Below, piece by piece: positions 26,393 through 40,200 of a stretch of DNA of 64,000 nt. The notes beneath the pieces were generated by a model. The model ran no database searches, was not told the origin of the DNA, and saw only the letters and a list, made by a program, of their open reading frames with translations. The DNA comes from Centropus unirufus (Eukaryota; Chordata; Aves; Cuculiformes; Centropidae). Within the stretch, counting starts at the first letter, position 1, and each line of letters begins with the position of its first letter. The DNA is taken from the NCBI GenBank assembly GCA_013397695.1, contig VYZI01000020.1, forward strand, positions 4,275,142-4,339,141. Direction: 5' to 3'. The position numbers were made by a program, and so were the translations under genes.

Positions 26393-29250
26393 ACTGTCAA
26401 AGCCTAGGACAGCAAAATGAGATGAATTATTTCTGTTTATTAGAAGACATCCTAAACTTTCCTCTAGTCATCACTGGAAAAGCCACAGTCAGGAGACAGC
26501 ACAGACAGGCAAAGCCTCATGGAAAGTAGCAAAAATAAACAGCCTTTCTCTGGATATACTACATAGCATCAAGTCTACAGAACAACTGTCTGATGATCCA
26601 CATCAGACTTCAATTCCTTTGACAAGCCTCAGCTGTAAAACTGTTTCAGAGGTGTTGCAATGAAGAAGAGATGCCACAAACACATCCATCAATATGCAAA
26701 TATCTATGCAAATGTACTTGTCATCAGTATTGCCTACAGCTGTGGGACAAAAAATGGTGCACGGGAAAAACACATCAAGGGAATAAGTTGCTGGTGACAT
26801 TGCAGGAGACTCACAAACAACAGGAATGTCTGTCTCTTGAGGATGGGGATGCATCACATAAAAAATGCACAGCGTGACTTTACAGCAGTGATTTTTATTT
26901 GATGAATGTATGGTCAGCTGTGACACCATCAGCCCAGGCAGGAGAACGCATGAGGAGTAATAACTGTAGTCTGGCTGACAGGTCAGCTAATTAGCCACCT
27001 AGATTACTTCACTCTACCTTCTTTAGATAGCCTTGGACAAGAAACTGTGTCAACTGCTGTAATTAACTGAATTCTTGCTAACGAGTTTATTGGATTGGTC
27101 TTTGATGTCTTTAGAAGTAAATGGCAAACAATTTAACAAATACAGGAACATTACACAGACTATCCCTTTAAAATACACTTCATATTAAGGTGAATATTCA
27201 TTTTACTGGACAGAGAGATAGATATCGATATAGGTGATAGTGTCCGCAGCAGTGTCAGACTTTTTGCATATTTTAAATAACTGCGTTTCGAAGGGCAGGG
27301 GAAACCTACAAAAAATATGAAACCCAAGTATTTCAGCTTATAAATAGAAATTACCCATGGACACATAACCACAAAAAAAAAAAGCTTTATTACACAGTTT
27401 CCATTGGTTAACTTCTCATTGCCTGAACTTCTGTTCCATCCATGCATTCTAGGAGGCAATCATGCTGTTAGAGCACAACAGAATTAGCTTATGCCGATCA
27501 GCTAGAATAGGGTGATATGTTTGAGGTCTTTACCCGTGCTACACATGGGGTTAGTTGCTATAGCTCAACAACAGCCCGAAAGAACCAAAGGTTAGAGAAC
27601 ACTCATATAGTGCTCCTGAAAGCCTGATTACAGATCACTGGTAAGCATGGAGCAGCTAAGCCTTCACGAGTTAAAGCATGTCCTCTGAGCTCCAGTATGG
27701 CACTGTGTGAGTCCTCCCACCTGTGGCAAAAGTGCATGAAAAACAACTTATTATGCTTTTCGCAGCCAACTAACCTCACAGCAACTCATTAAATTGCAGA
27801 AACTCAGTCACAGGTTTGAGCCCAAAACACTGGCCTAAACTGCTGCTTCTACTGTGACGGAATTTGGTGTGCGCAGATTCAAACAATTTTTAATCTGCTC
27901 ATGGGTACTACAAATAGTTAACTCAAGAAATTGGGTAAGATACTATAGTAAGTTCTGCAGCTAGATCAAGACCAGTCATTCATCTCTACAGCTTACGGTA
28001 TCTGACTCCTCTAATTCTGATCCAGTGTGTATGCAATAATCATGGAAGTGAGAGGATTATGGGATAAACCCCCAGCTTCTCTGATAGAGCAATAACTGAG
28101 ATTTGTACCATTTTATTTAAACACTTTGAGACCTACAAAATTTGGAAAGTATCCTATATTATTGCTCAAGATTATAGCTCTGACAATGAAAATTCTAGCT
28201 CTCCCATCAACAAAGCACTAAAATACATTATACCTCAAGAAGAGAGGTGAGAAATACAGCTGTAAAATAAATATACAAACAGGTCTCACTGTATTTTAAC
28301 TGCTTGGAGGAAAAAAACCCAAAGTCACTGGCCATCACCAAAATGCACTAAAATATTTCCTGCACAACATCCACCACATTCAAGCACTGAAGGATATCAC
28401 AAACAAAAAGACTAAGGAAAATTACCAAAAGTGCTACCAGGCTATATAAGTGAGCAGTAGAATAATTTCCTAAAATAATTACCCACTAATGATAGCTTTC
28501 AGGTGATAAAACACTAAGCCAGTGCCAGATCACACTCTGGAACAACATGATAGTATTTCCTCCACCTAGGTAACTGGAGCAATCACACCCTTTATGATAA
28601 CGACAATATAAAAAACCTTATGTCTCCAGACTAAATATTCCCTGTAGTTAATTTCTTTTATACTGCTTGCCAAAATGTTAAAAATGCATGCAATTACATC
28701 TGTGCTCTTGATACTACCTATCTAAAAAAACAGTATGCAACATTTTACATGATTTTGACAGATAACACACCACATCATTTGAATGATCAGGTGATGATCA
28801 GATTTGTGTCCCATTTTGGAATTCTTGAGGGTAGGCAGCTGTGGGCCTCCCTACCTTTCAGAAACCGTATATGCATAAAAGATAATCACAGCTTTCATTT
28901 TTTTTTCTTTCAAGTTTCTATCCATTTTTCTGTCAGAGATAACCTTGAAAATGTAAAGGAAACAAAAATGATAGACAGATTGCTAGGTTTAAAGGACTGA
29001 GAGCTACGTTCAGTTTCAATAAAAAGCTGGAAGTGAAAATGCACGCCCCCTTCCAAATACCTCAATTAAACTTGAGGTTCATCAAATGCGTATGCACAAA
29101 AAAACCTACCAACACTCTCTGTTCAGATTACCTATGAAAGAAAAGCAGGAAATTCCTCAGCTGGTTCAATGGAAGTAATTGTGCCTATGACTAACTAGAG
29201 ATCAAGTAGCCTGTGTCTCATGGTGATGGGAACATCTTGTCTTAGCCAGA

Positions 29251-29310
29251 GAGGATTAGACCAGAAGATGTCTTGCAGGCCTCTCCCAGTCTTAATTACT
29301 GCATTATTCC
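29251..29310 (+). mobile_element. Probable ancient CR1 3' end fragment
   Basis: The stretch GGATTAGACCAGAAGATG...GGCCTCTCCCAGTCTTAATT...GCATTATTCC follows the order of the CR1 3' UTR: a GGACTAGATGACCT-like block, then AGGTCCCTTCCAAC-like, then AATTATTCTRTG-like. It is strongly diverged and only about 60 bases can be aligned by eye. It would be a much older insertion than the four clear copies. The alternative is chance resemblance. Confidence 0.4.
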
Positions 29311-29494
29311 TTATGGTTTATCCCCTTCTCCTTGAAGAACTGCTTTATTTTGTTGACATCGTTCAGCCTAGAAATACTTCCCCTTTGTCTTCATCTTTAC
29401 GCGTCATGGAGAAAACTAGAGAGTGAGAGAGGGCTGTCTTCAAGTATATGAAGTGATCATATAGCAAAGCCTTTCAAGATTCCATAGCAGGTAC

Positions 29495-29543
29495 CAGTTC
29501 TCATGCCAAGTTCTCATACCAAGGCACAGTTCTCATGCCAAGT
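29495..29543. repeat. 17-bp direct repeat with a third imperfect unit
   Basis: CAGTTCTCATGCCAAGT occurs at 29495-29511 and 29527-29543 without mismatch. An imperfect third unit, AGTTCTCATACCAAG, overlaps the gap from about 29509. The structure looks like a small local tandem amplification with one degenerate middle copy. Confidence 0.8.
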
Positions 29544-32500
29544 GACAAATATAGGAAAACAAGCACAGCAGCACAGTTCTTTGTAAAGCTCATCTCTCAT
29601 TCTCTTTCTTCTTTATTCATATAACTAATTGGATATGTATTCCAGGCAATGAAAATATGAAAAGAAAATTTTTTCTTCCCAAATTGAATTTTAGTTTTAT
29701 TTTGTTTTTAAAGGAAAGGCCCGGGTATGTTGCAGTTTTTCTGTGGTTGTTTTTTTATTCCTACTGCTACTTTTCCTTTTTTTCATTTGAGAAAAACAGA
29801 GTAAACAAAAATAAATTTGATTGGATGAAGCCCATGCTTTTTATTTTAGCGTCTAATAGGTATTCTAAGGAGTTTCCATCTCTGTGGTTGATTCCCACTT
29901 AATTAGACTGAAGAAGCATCACATTTAAAAGTAACACCACGAGGAATACATTTTGAAAAGGAGTAATCTAAAAGAGTACTCCTTTCAGATTTAGGCATCC
30001 CACGTGGAGCTGACTTTCACTTGTAAGTTTTTGACACAAAGAGGGATAGGTATCACTTTCATTTTAATTGTTTAAAATATTTTATAATTTAAAGCAGAAA
30101 AAGCTCACAACATAACAAACATAACAAAAAATAGATAATTTTGGAAATTTCTGCGAAATTATGCATATAATTTCCCACATATCTACTCAGTGACTTTTTA
30201 TGTATACAACCATATGGAGATGAAGAAATACATGGAAGCAGACTATTTTCTCATGGATGAAAAGCTGTCAATAAAACAAACAAAAAAGAAAAAACCTTTT
30301 TTAATTATATCAACTTACTATTCAAAATGCTATACTTGCATTTCTCAAGATGTTGGGCACATTTCAACATTTTGCAGGATTCTGGCTGCATAAGAAATAA
30401 CACTCAAAAGTTCTAAATTTCCATTGGAACTATTATTTCAGCTAAGGTTAGGAAGCATTCACTTCAACATAATCTGCATACCCTCTAACACTGGCTGGGG
30501 CCATGACCATCTCAGTCACAATGTGCCTTGCATTAATTTATCTGTCTTAAATCCTTGAAATTAATTGTACAGAGGAGATCCCTCACTCTTCCCATGCTTA
30601 CAGATGGAATCTAGGTGGTAACAACCATTTTTGAGAATTCTGAAGTTAACCAAAAATAACTTCACTTTTCTTCGATTGCTAAATTACTTCAGGATATCAC
30701 AGTTCTAAATCCTAAATGCCCAATTACTGAGGAACTGATTTGTCCTAGGGAGCTTACTGTCTAAACAGACAAGTCAGTGAAGACACAGAAATACAAGAGC
30801 AATGGTCACTTAAAGAAATCAAAGCAGGACAAAAACAAGACAAATTGTAGCCTCAGTTCTGTGCCTTCTCCCTGAGAGCAAACAAAAGCAAATAGCAAAG
30901 ATGCTTATATCCTAATTAATTACAATCTCAAATCTGCTGGTGTATACGCTGAGGGTATAATTCATTTATCCCTTTAGGTTAAGCTACCACATAACCTAAA
31001 GTTATACAGCTATGATTGCAGCTATTGTATTGTCTCAGCAGTTATTTCCTTTCTAGCTTTAATTTAGCTCGACAAAAGAACAGCATAAGGGGTAGAAATC
31101 CACTAATAATAATAAGACATACCTGGACTAACAGAGTCCACAATGAAAATCTCACTGACACATTTTCACTGCTATTATTGTCAATGTCATCTAGGTTAGG
31201 CTATCCATTGCTCCATCCATGACCACACTATGCACCTAGTTGGAGCCTAGATATGCACATATAACCATATCTTACCTTTGTTAGCACAACACTACAAAGC
31301 CAGCCTAGCAGCTGACAGACTGTAGGACTCTATCGCAGTTGCCAACCTCACTTTTGGAGGGGTAAGTAAAATATAATACTAAATAAACGTACATTGATTG
31401 TCAAGATCAAGACACATGATGAGGTGATCACGTGACTTTTGATACAATATTCACTCCACTACAATAATTTGCTTGTAGAATCCTTGGCATTCAGCAAGAT
31501 CAATGCGAACAAAAAATAAGTGCCAATATCAAACTCCATATGAACAAATCAAGCTCTGGGCAATTTAGTGCCTAGTATATGCCACAGGGTCTATACACAA
31601 ATGGTTATCCACCTTAGAAAAGGTTATGTTGCTAAATCTCATATTTCTATGTGAATAAAATTGTAAAAGTAGCAAAACATTTTATAGTCTCGGATAAAAG
31701 TTATTTTCTTCACCTGTTCTGGTGCCTTAAAAATCCATGTTCAAATCTGGTAGGGTAAAAGAGCTAATATCACAGAAACTTCTTTTAAGTCCACACAAAT
31801 AACAGGAATTAGATTCCTAGATCCCTGAAATGGACTACAAATTCTATGTTCAAATTCCTAAACTTTTTTAATACATTATTGTATAACAACTAGTTACTTT
31901 ATTCCAGTATGATTTGCCTTTCTTTTTGGAAACAATCCCAAAACAACTTATGTTGTTGGAATAAGGCACTATGTACAGGCTTTGAATGTGTTTGTTCAGC
32001 TTCATTTCCATTAAGAGTATTTCAATTTTTCTTTCAGAAATTGTCAGTATTCATTATACCTTTGTAGAAACAAAATACCACAGTTAATTTCAGCTAATTC
32101 CTTCCAATATTCTTCCCAAAGCATATTCTTTTAGCTGCAACATTGGTAGGAGCTGCCATAGAAAACACGTAGTTAATAATATAAAACCCATGGGTTACAG
32201 GTTGTTTTTATTTGCCTTGTATTGCAAAACACAAGCTCCAGCAAGGTTTAACATAATAGTCATTGCCCAAGAACAGTACAATTTTTCACTGTTTAGACTG
32301 CCTTGGATCCAAAGCTCTTAGTACCTTCTCCCATCAACTTAGCACAGTTATTTTCCCCTCTGCCCAAAGATATTTCTCTGGAACTCACTCAACAGTAATG
32401 TTGAATTGAATTTTTTTAAAAGCCTAAACCTGGACTCATGCAGAATAAAAATAATAATGACTACTTTAGGGTCCTTTTTATTTGCCTGTTGTTGGAACAG

Positions 32501-33262
32501 AAGCTTAAACACTCGGGTTCATGAAGTAAACCTTCGTACTTAAAAAGAATACCAGAAATTTCTTCTAAAAGGGTAAAAAAAAATAAGAAAACAACCACAA
32601 TAGTCCTAAACTTAGATGATTTCAGAATTTCAGTTTCAAATCTCTCATGAAACTTGGAGAAGCACAGTGATACTGATTATCTAATCAAACTCCCTGACAA
32701 TTCTGAATCCCATTGAAGGGCTCCATCAAGCAAAGATTTCCCCTCTTACGTTCCAGTTCATGAGCCTAGATGGCAAGTATATGAGAGAGCAGTGATAGAA
32801 GTCCCCATCGAGAGGATTACTTTTCCAAAGGATGCAATTAACATTGGAAACATATAGCTTGAGAAAACAGAAATTAGAAAGCCACTCAGAAGCTCTTTGT
32901 TAAAGGCTTTGTGCACTCAAGAAAGGGATTAGAAATCATGCGCACTGACAACACGTCATCCACTCAGGTTAGAAACATGGAAAAGGGCAGAGTTTTGAAA
33001 AAGGAATAAAGAATGGGAAATTTAATGGAACTCGGGAAAGAAGACAAGGATAGGCAAAAGGGGGCAGACAGATGAACTGTGAACAGCAATGGAAGGAGAT
33101 TTTCTGGGAGGAAAAAGAAGCTTCACAGAGAATTGAAAACCAGTGTGCATCAGGGGGCTCAGTAGAGAAGTGGCAACAGAAGAAATAGCTAGAGAAAATT
33201 CCATGAATATCAACAGATCACTCTGCCAGTCACAAAGGAGAAGCCCTGTCCTGTGAAACGGT

Positions 33263-33285
33263 GTTGTGACACAAAGTGTCACAAC
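33263..33285. repeat. Perfect 10-bp hairpin, AAA loop
   Basis: GTTGTGACAC at 33263-33272 pairs perfectly with GTGTCACAAC at 33276-33285 across a three-base AAA loop. It is too short and too isolated to call a miRNA precursor or terminator; it may be cruciform-prone DNA or a transposon-end relic. Confidence 0.8.
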
Positions 33286-34652
33286 GGAACAAATTACCCA
33301 AAGGGGTTTCAAAATACTCCTTTTGAAATAGGGAAAGGAATGAGCAGGTTGGACTGATTAAGTCACTGCAGTGAAGTTCTGTGGATATAGAAATACAATT
33401 CTATTTCTATGCCAATTATTGCTTTCCTAGACAAAAGGGGAAATGTCTAAAGAAGGAAGAGATCACTGAGGATGTGAAAACAGCTGCAAAGTATTACGTC
33501 TAGGCAAATTATAAAGAGCCACCAAATTATAAATGTCACCACCAGTTTGGCCATTTTTATTTTATTCTATTCAAAAGTGCATCTATGCTGAAACTCATTA
33601 CAGAGAAAAATGCTCCAGAGCCTAACACTGCTCTGGAAAATTAGGATGTCTGCTAACTTTAATACCTCTTAGTTTTTTTAATTTGTCTTTCTATTGTGTG
33701 GCTTATGGTTATTATAATTTCAAATTAATTTACAGTGATTTTCTCTGTAATATTACAACTGGTGGACATGGAGATGATTCTGATGCAAAAGTGGGCAGAT
33801 GTGCCCAGTTCTCTTTGAGAGATGCAGGCTGGGTGCCAGGAATGGTACAGTCCACATGGTGTAGGGTTAACTGGCTCCTTCCAAAGGCAGATTTGTTGTG
33901 AATAAGGACATTGAGCTGACACAGCCACAACATTTCTATTACTTGCCCCAACTTGTTGAAAGCTAGGTAAGCTTGGTTATCTCTATGTAGTTTAAAGGCA
34001 GGCAAATAATTAGTTTTCCCACAGGAAAAATACTCTATGATAGTTTTAAAAGGCAGCAGGAGAATATTTCCACATTTGAACTTGGAGTTTAATTCCTTCA
34101 CATGCTACGCAGGAAAACTACAACTTGGAAAACCCAGTTTGAAAGTTTATTTTTAAAATACTTATTGCAGGTTAATTATAACTACCCCTTTTAAACCTAT
34201 GGAGCTATAGTGTACAGAAATATCTTCAATTATATATAGGTATAGCAATCTGCATTCTTGATATTTTTTAAAAAACGTATCTCTTCCTAGCTTCATTTCA
34301 CCTATAGTTAAAATAATCAGTTCAACTTGCTGTTTTAAGATCCTCATGTTTAAAAATTCCTCTCGGCATTCCACAGTGTTGGTTTAATAGACTCTACAAT
34401 ACATTCTGTCTTCATCTCATTTGCTTTCTGTCATATGTTTCTGTAAACAACAATAACAAAACCAAACAGTTACAATCAATTTCACTACCAGAATTAGAAG
34501 CATTTATTGAAAAACATAGAGTTCACCTGCCTCAGAAACAGAAAAGCTCAGACTTTTCAAACCATAAATTAATATCAGCATTGTTCTACCTCTATTAAAT
34601 ACCACAATGAGCAGAAGTTTTCATACCCACAGTCTTGCTACTTAAAACCTAC

Positions 34653-34680
34653 TAACCTACTGAGTTCCTAACCTACTGAG
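34653..34680. repeat. 12-bp unit repeated at 16-bp spacing
   Basis: TAACCTACTGAG at 34653-34664 and 34669-34680, with a partial AACCTACT at about 34646-34653 just before. It is a minor tandem-like duplication. Confidence 0.75.
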
Positions 34681-36861
34681 AGAAGAAATATAAATTTCTC
34701 AGCAGTTTCAAAACCTGATGATAGAAGAACTGCAAATATTTGGGGTTTTCTGGTTTGTTTGTACATTGTCATTTTGGTGGAGGGGTTTTTTCCTCCTCTG
34801 CTTCATAAGTCATAACATAACAGTTCATAACTGGCTAGCTCTAAGTTTTGACTCCTGCTTTACTAAGAAAATATATATCAAAAATAAAATTTCTAGAGAA
34901 GCAACATTGTTTCTTCTTTTATGGTAGAAAAACAGTAGTCTGAAATAGCAAAGGAAGGAAAAATACATGGGAGCTGAACACTTAAAATTTACTTTCACCT
35001 CTGATTTAAAACTGCTGCTTTAAAATTCACAATTTGTTCAAAGAACAATATTAAATATTTAAAGTGCACTTTGCACTATCAACAGATCTGAAAAGAACAA
35101 CGAAGCACTTTATCAGGCAACATAACCCCCATTAATATTTTTTCCTCTGATTTTTAAAGACATGTTTCGTATGACTCAATGGATGGCGAAACAGTGATGG
35201 AAAGTCCTGTCATTCTGCCAACAGCACATACAGAATAAGACAAGTGAGAGCAATTAAATTTCTGATCAGGATAATAATTTAACTGCAGATCTGGAGACTA
35301 TAATCATCTGGAACATTTGAGCAGCATAAAATATTAGGAGGACTGTGTTTCATAAATTATCATACACAGTTTATCACTCGAAGACATTTCACCTGAAGGT
35401 ATATAGTGGCATCCCACCACTCCTCCAGAGATACTCCATCTTCTAACAGCAAAGACCATAAAAAATAGAAGGGTCATAGACCCTATAAAGAACAGTTTGC
35501 GTATCCATTCAGAGCAATACGGAGACAATTCCCAAACACAGAGTCACCATTCTCACTAGCTTCCTTTGGCAAGGTAGTGCTTGTATTAACAAAACAGCTG
35601 ATTTACCAAAGGACAAAGTAACCTAATGCTTCAAGCAATCCCTTGTCCCATTCATGTACCGATCAGACTAGATCTCCACCTCCTCACAATAAAATGAATT
35701 TAGATTTCGTCATGATGCAGATAAGGTAAGCTGGATGTTCTTTTTGCAATTACTATACAATGTCATGTCCCTGACGACCCAAAAGACTCAGCATGGTACA
35801 CAAGGACACCCATAAAAGGGCAGTCCTTGAAAATTAATTAGCACCTTTTTAACTGATATTCCAGTATGTCACAGACCTTTCTGCTTCCTTAGGAAAAAAA
35901 TGATAAATGATCATTTCTTCAGTTGAAAGAGAAAAAGCACAGCTACTTGTTAATGCATCAGCTGCAGCTGCTTTATCATAGCCATTTTGAGGCAAATAAT
36001 TTGGGATAATATTCATCTCACTTCATTTCAGCAGCACAAAAGTCATGTGTGTAATCTCATTGATTCATTTAGTTCCATTTAAAAGTCAGTGTAGAAAACC
36101 AGGCCACTCCAGCAGACTGGGGACAAGAGCAACCCTCACTACATCCTAAAACAATGGGATGGATTGTGCTCCACTAGCAAAGGACGGATACTTCATACGT
36201 TCAAGGCTCAACATCTTCTAATTTGGTAGAGGTTGACAAGATGAATCCAAGCATCAGAAGGACATTTTTGAAGGTATATATATCACTTACTATCATGGAA
36301 ATCTGATTGACAAAACCTTTATTGATTGATCTGAGAGGAACAGTTGCCGCAGCATGGAGAAAGCCCATAATTTCGACTTGAGAGCTGTTGGGATTTTTGG
36401 CAGGAGATCTAGCCAGGCACACCACCAAGAGAAAGTAGACAGCTCTTATTTTGATCTACTGTAGGGAAGAGTTTTTCCAATTAAATAGTATTTTTTGAAG
36501 CTTAGTTATTTCTGCTTCACAAAAACAGTTCCACCAAGCTTGCATGGACAAAACTTCCACAAGATTTTGCCAGAAGTGAGATGTTTTTCTGCTATGTTAT
36601 GCTTCAGACAAGCTCCAATCCAAACTCAGTGAAAGGCAGCATCTCACTACATTTTTTATCTTAATTCTGTGTGACAAATGCACTTATTCTGACTTCTGAG
36701 TAACAAGGCCTATTATAAATTTAAAAAAAAATACTGTCACTACAATTTACATTTAACAGTCTCTTTCTTGGCTGGCACTGGGAAAATACTGCATGGAGAA
36801 CTCACAAACATTAATCTGAATAAAAGCATATATTTGCTTTGACAGCACTCATAAGGGTCAT

Positions 36862-36947
36862 TGTTTGCCCAGCTCAGATATTCATTCCATTTTTTTTTTT
36901 TCTTTCTTTGTGAAGCTGCTTATGAGAAAACTATAGCTGGGCAAACA
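36862..36947. repeat. 13-bp perfect inverted repeat with 60-bp spacer
   Basis: TGTTTGCCCAGCT at 36862-36874 and its exact reverse complement AGCTGGGCAAACA at 36935-36947 enclose 60 bases that include a T run (36889-36901) and CTTT units. The arrangement is like the terminal inverted repeats of a very small non-autonomous DNA transposon, but I see no clear target-site duplication outside the arms. It could equally be a chance inverted duplication. Confidence 0.75.
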
Positions 36948-37230
36948 GATAAGTAAGGTTTGTGAAAGAATTTTTCACTTGCCCATGAAGCCTCCCTTGT
37001 CCTTCCTGCTATCAAAAGATTCAAACATCATATCAGCAAATACACACAAACAAAGATCATCAAATAGTTTCACAGTCTTGTAGAAGAAAATAGAATAATA
37101 GCCCCTTCATAAAGCACTCAGCCATTTGTCTGAAAAAGCTTTAACATAAAGTTCTGATCTGCTTCAGTTAAGCACAAATTGTTGGACTCAGTATAGAATA
37201 AATCAGATTAATCTGCATCACAAAAATATT

Positions 37231-37275
37231 ACAGATGATCTAATAGTCCCTTCCACCTAAAATCCTCTGAATAGA
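37231..37275 (+). mobile_element. Probable old CR1 3' end fragment
   Basis: AGATGATCTAATAGTCCCTTCCACCTAAAATCCTCTGAAT follows the CR1 3' terminal pattern GATGATCT..AGGTCCCTTCCAACC..AAA.ATTCTRTGAAT closely, in plus orientation. Upstream (about 37170-37230) the resemblance is lost apart from a GTTGGACT, so only the last 40-45 bases are convincing. It is older than the long copies elsewhere in the window. Confidence 0.5.
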
Positions 37276-40200
37276 AAGGAAAAGCTGCTGCATTTTCACC
37301 AAATATAGCAAATAACCCATAGAAAATGTGTTATTTTCTCCTCAGTTAAAAGCACAGTAAAAAAAGAACATTCAAGCTTCTTCAGTCCCCTTGTAAAAAC
37401 CCTACTTGTATAACTATAACCTTTCAAAGAAAGGGATAACAAAGAGCAAAAAAGGCACTTGCACAAAGCATTGGCTGAGCAATTTTGAATAATGAACAAA
37501 TTAGTGGGGAAAACACCTGTTTGTGGATAATTCATGAACAGAATAGAAGACTGCATTGATCAAATAAATTATTCGCTGTAAATAGTTCATTCAGCTCTGG
37601 CTTCGACACAAGTTACCAATGAAATCAAACAGAACCCAATCCCACAGCAATTATTCAGGAAGTACAATCTGGCCCCTTGAAAGCAAGTCCAGATTGCTTA
37701 AACTGTTCCTTTTTTTGTTGAAGTCATTTTTTGCTCCCTCTGAGTCAGGCCACTCAATATTCTTCAGCTTTTAGTATATTTTCGAGTTTGCAAAAACTAT
37801 TTTTTTCCCAGCCACAATTGCCCTTAATAAAAACAATTTCTCATTCTTCATTAGTACTTATTATGGAAGCAGGTCTCAAAGGGCAGAGATCTTGACTACA
37901 TAGTTAAGTCCATTTCTAGTTTCCTGTTTGGTTTTCTGATTATTTTTTCCCCACTATGATTAGTTTTACATCTAGGTTCATATCCTGTAAAGCAGGTCTT
38001 CCTTTTCTTTTGCACAGCTCGTGCATTTATTGGTATTAGTATTGGGTTTCATTTCACTGAGTCCAATAAATTCTAAATAACAATTTCTGCTGGATTTATT
38101 TCAGCCTCTATCTTAAAGAGCGATTAATTCACAGCCTTGTGCTCTTTGTCCCAAGAGTACTTGTATTCTGTACCTCAGGGCTCTTCTCCACAAGCTAAAT
38201 TAATCTGGTTTGCAGTCTATTTCTGTCAATAAATATAAGGCATCTCACTTGTTACCCCTTAATATATTTTTATTTCCCCATACATCAGAAGCAATCTGGA
38301 CTTGTGGATATGAGCATGAGAATCTTTACTGCCTTAAACATGAGAGAGATCTGTTTTGTCAGAGAAGACAAGCAAACTCACCAGTCCCTGTGTAGAATCA
38401 TCCCACTGCAGTGCGGTCAAAATGTCAATAAGACTGTAAATTACTGAAGACTGTATCAGGCTCTAACACAGGGTTCTTCCCCAAGTATTAAAGACACCCC
38501 TGAGGAAAGCTTTCTAAAACTTGTATGGATCCCATCTGATGTTCACAGGTTTCCCTCAGCCAGAAAGGGTGACTTCATTCTGTAAACTACTGTCATAATA
38601 AGTGAAATAAAAAAGTTGTTATTTCAGACACCTAGAAAGGATCTGCTCAGCTCTCATCTGTCATTTTGGTCACTTATGACAACATCTATGTTATGGTGGC
38701 AGCTCGCACCTCATGACTCAAGGTCACCTCCTTGACTGTCTACAGAGCTTCTACACAAGTTCCTAGCTGTCTGAAGCTGAAACGATGACCCTATTCTGAA
38801 GCACAGGGCACAAATTTGTTCATGCCATCACCATGGTTCAGTAGACAGCACAGGCAGAATGAATTAACTCAAGATTCTTGCCTTTAAGACCTCAACAACA
38901 GCCAAAGACAAATCCAGTTGTCATTTCTGTAAGGACATGAATGGGAAATAATATCAGAATTAAAAAGTAAGCATATGGGCTTCAGTTGAAGACCTACATT
39001 TCTTAGGTGAAACTGGGAAGTCCGTCAGCCTCACCAGTACTAAAGTGTGGGAACTTTCTTTTCTTTACCTTTTGCTGTATCAGAAAAGTAACTTATATGG
39101 GTATATGTTTTGTAGCCAAATAATTTTTACCACAAATTCTCATAACCTTTTTTTAAGATACTTTTTCATATCTCATTCAGCCATCTGGGCTTCACTATTA
39201 TGCTGGATGCTTTCTAATTCACCTCCTCACCTTCATCCAGATGTTTGGTCTCTCTGTCTGTCCTTTTATGTGAACATGTGAACGCTCTTTTTGAGGTGTT
39301 CATCATCCTATAATGAAATTGCTTGCACTTTCGGATGAAGGCTTTCTACGTGAGTTATGTTTCTGCACTGGATGGATAGAACCAATTCCTTGGAAGAGCA
39401 AGGAGCAGTAATAAAAAAGGGTACATGTACAGATCAAAATGTTTTGCCCCAAGTTCCTTCCAGTGCAAAAAATCAAGGTTTTGTCTTGATAAAAGTTGTA
39501 ACATCAAGGGCAGTATGACTTAACTTGGGCTCATCTGCATAAAAATGCCTTCTCTATAACACATCCTAGCATCCAAGAATATTTTATTCATTGTAGTCGT
39601 ATTTGAAAATAAACTTTTATAAGATTTGCTCCTCTGAGGATGTTTGTAGAATTTCATATATACATGTACTTAACACATGAGAAATACATAACAAACCTTG
39701 GAAAATAATTCTTTTACATTGCTTACTATCAGAAAAATACACATTTCATGCAAGGAATTGAACATGATTACAATATTAGCTCTAAAAGCATTTTTCCTTA
39801 TGTCTCAGTTTGTTGGGGTGGAAAGAATTTTTAAGGTAACAAAAAGAAATTAGGTTCACACTACACTAGTGACTAAGTAGACAAGCAGAAGAGAAGCTTT
39901 TTGAGGAGGTTCAATTGCTCTAGTGTAATAAGAGCTATACCCAGCTAAACAATGACACGGGTATCAGGAAGGCACATCCTAACCAGGGTAGATTTTCTGG
40001 TGAAGATTTAAGGGCTACAGGCAATAGCAGTAAGATGTTTAACCTGTTAAGTCCTTTAGCACATGCACATCTCAGAAATCAGTACAAAAACTCCTGTGCA
40101 TAAGTCTTAGTGAGTTCTAGGGATGGTGACATACAATTTTCTAAACTCAATCCTAGGGGAGGACAAAGAGGAAAGTAGAGGAGGGAGGAGCTGGGCAGCA

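Larger units (their letters stand above)
19991..29250. other. Non-coding DNA with small repeats, no gene seen
   Basis: About 9 kb without a supportable gene. Listed separately are a 41-bp tandem duplication, a 20-A run, a hairpin with direct repeats near 25983, and an A-rich tract near 26345. A CT-rich simple tract lies at 20041-20070. An AATAAA hexamer followed by a GT-rich stretch (23662-23706) looks like a polyadenylation site, but no upstream gene body can be defined. The longest open frame (24740-25081, 113 codons, plus strand) has no recognised domain. Confidence 0.65.
29311..37230. other. Non-coding DNA with small repeats, no gene seen
   Basis: Nearly 8 kb with no gene I can support. 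Listed separately are a 17-bp direct repeat at 29495, hairpins at 33263, a 12-bp motif repeated at 34653 and a 13-bp inverted repeat at 36862. The longest open frame is 123 codons on the minus strand (33730-34101) and overlaps another open frame on the same strand and one on the plus strand, none recognisable. Confidence 0.65.
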
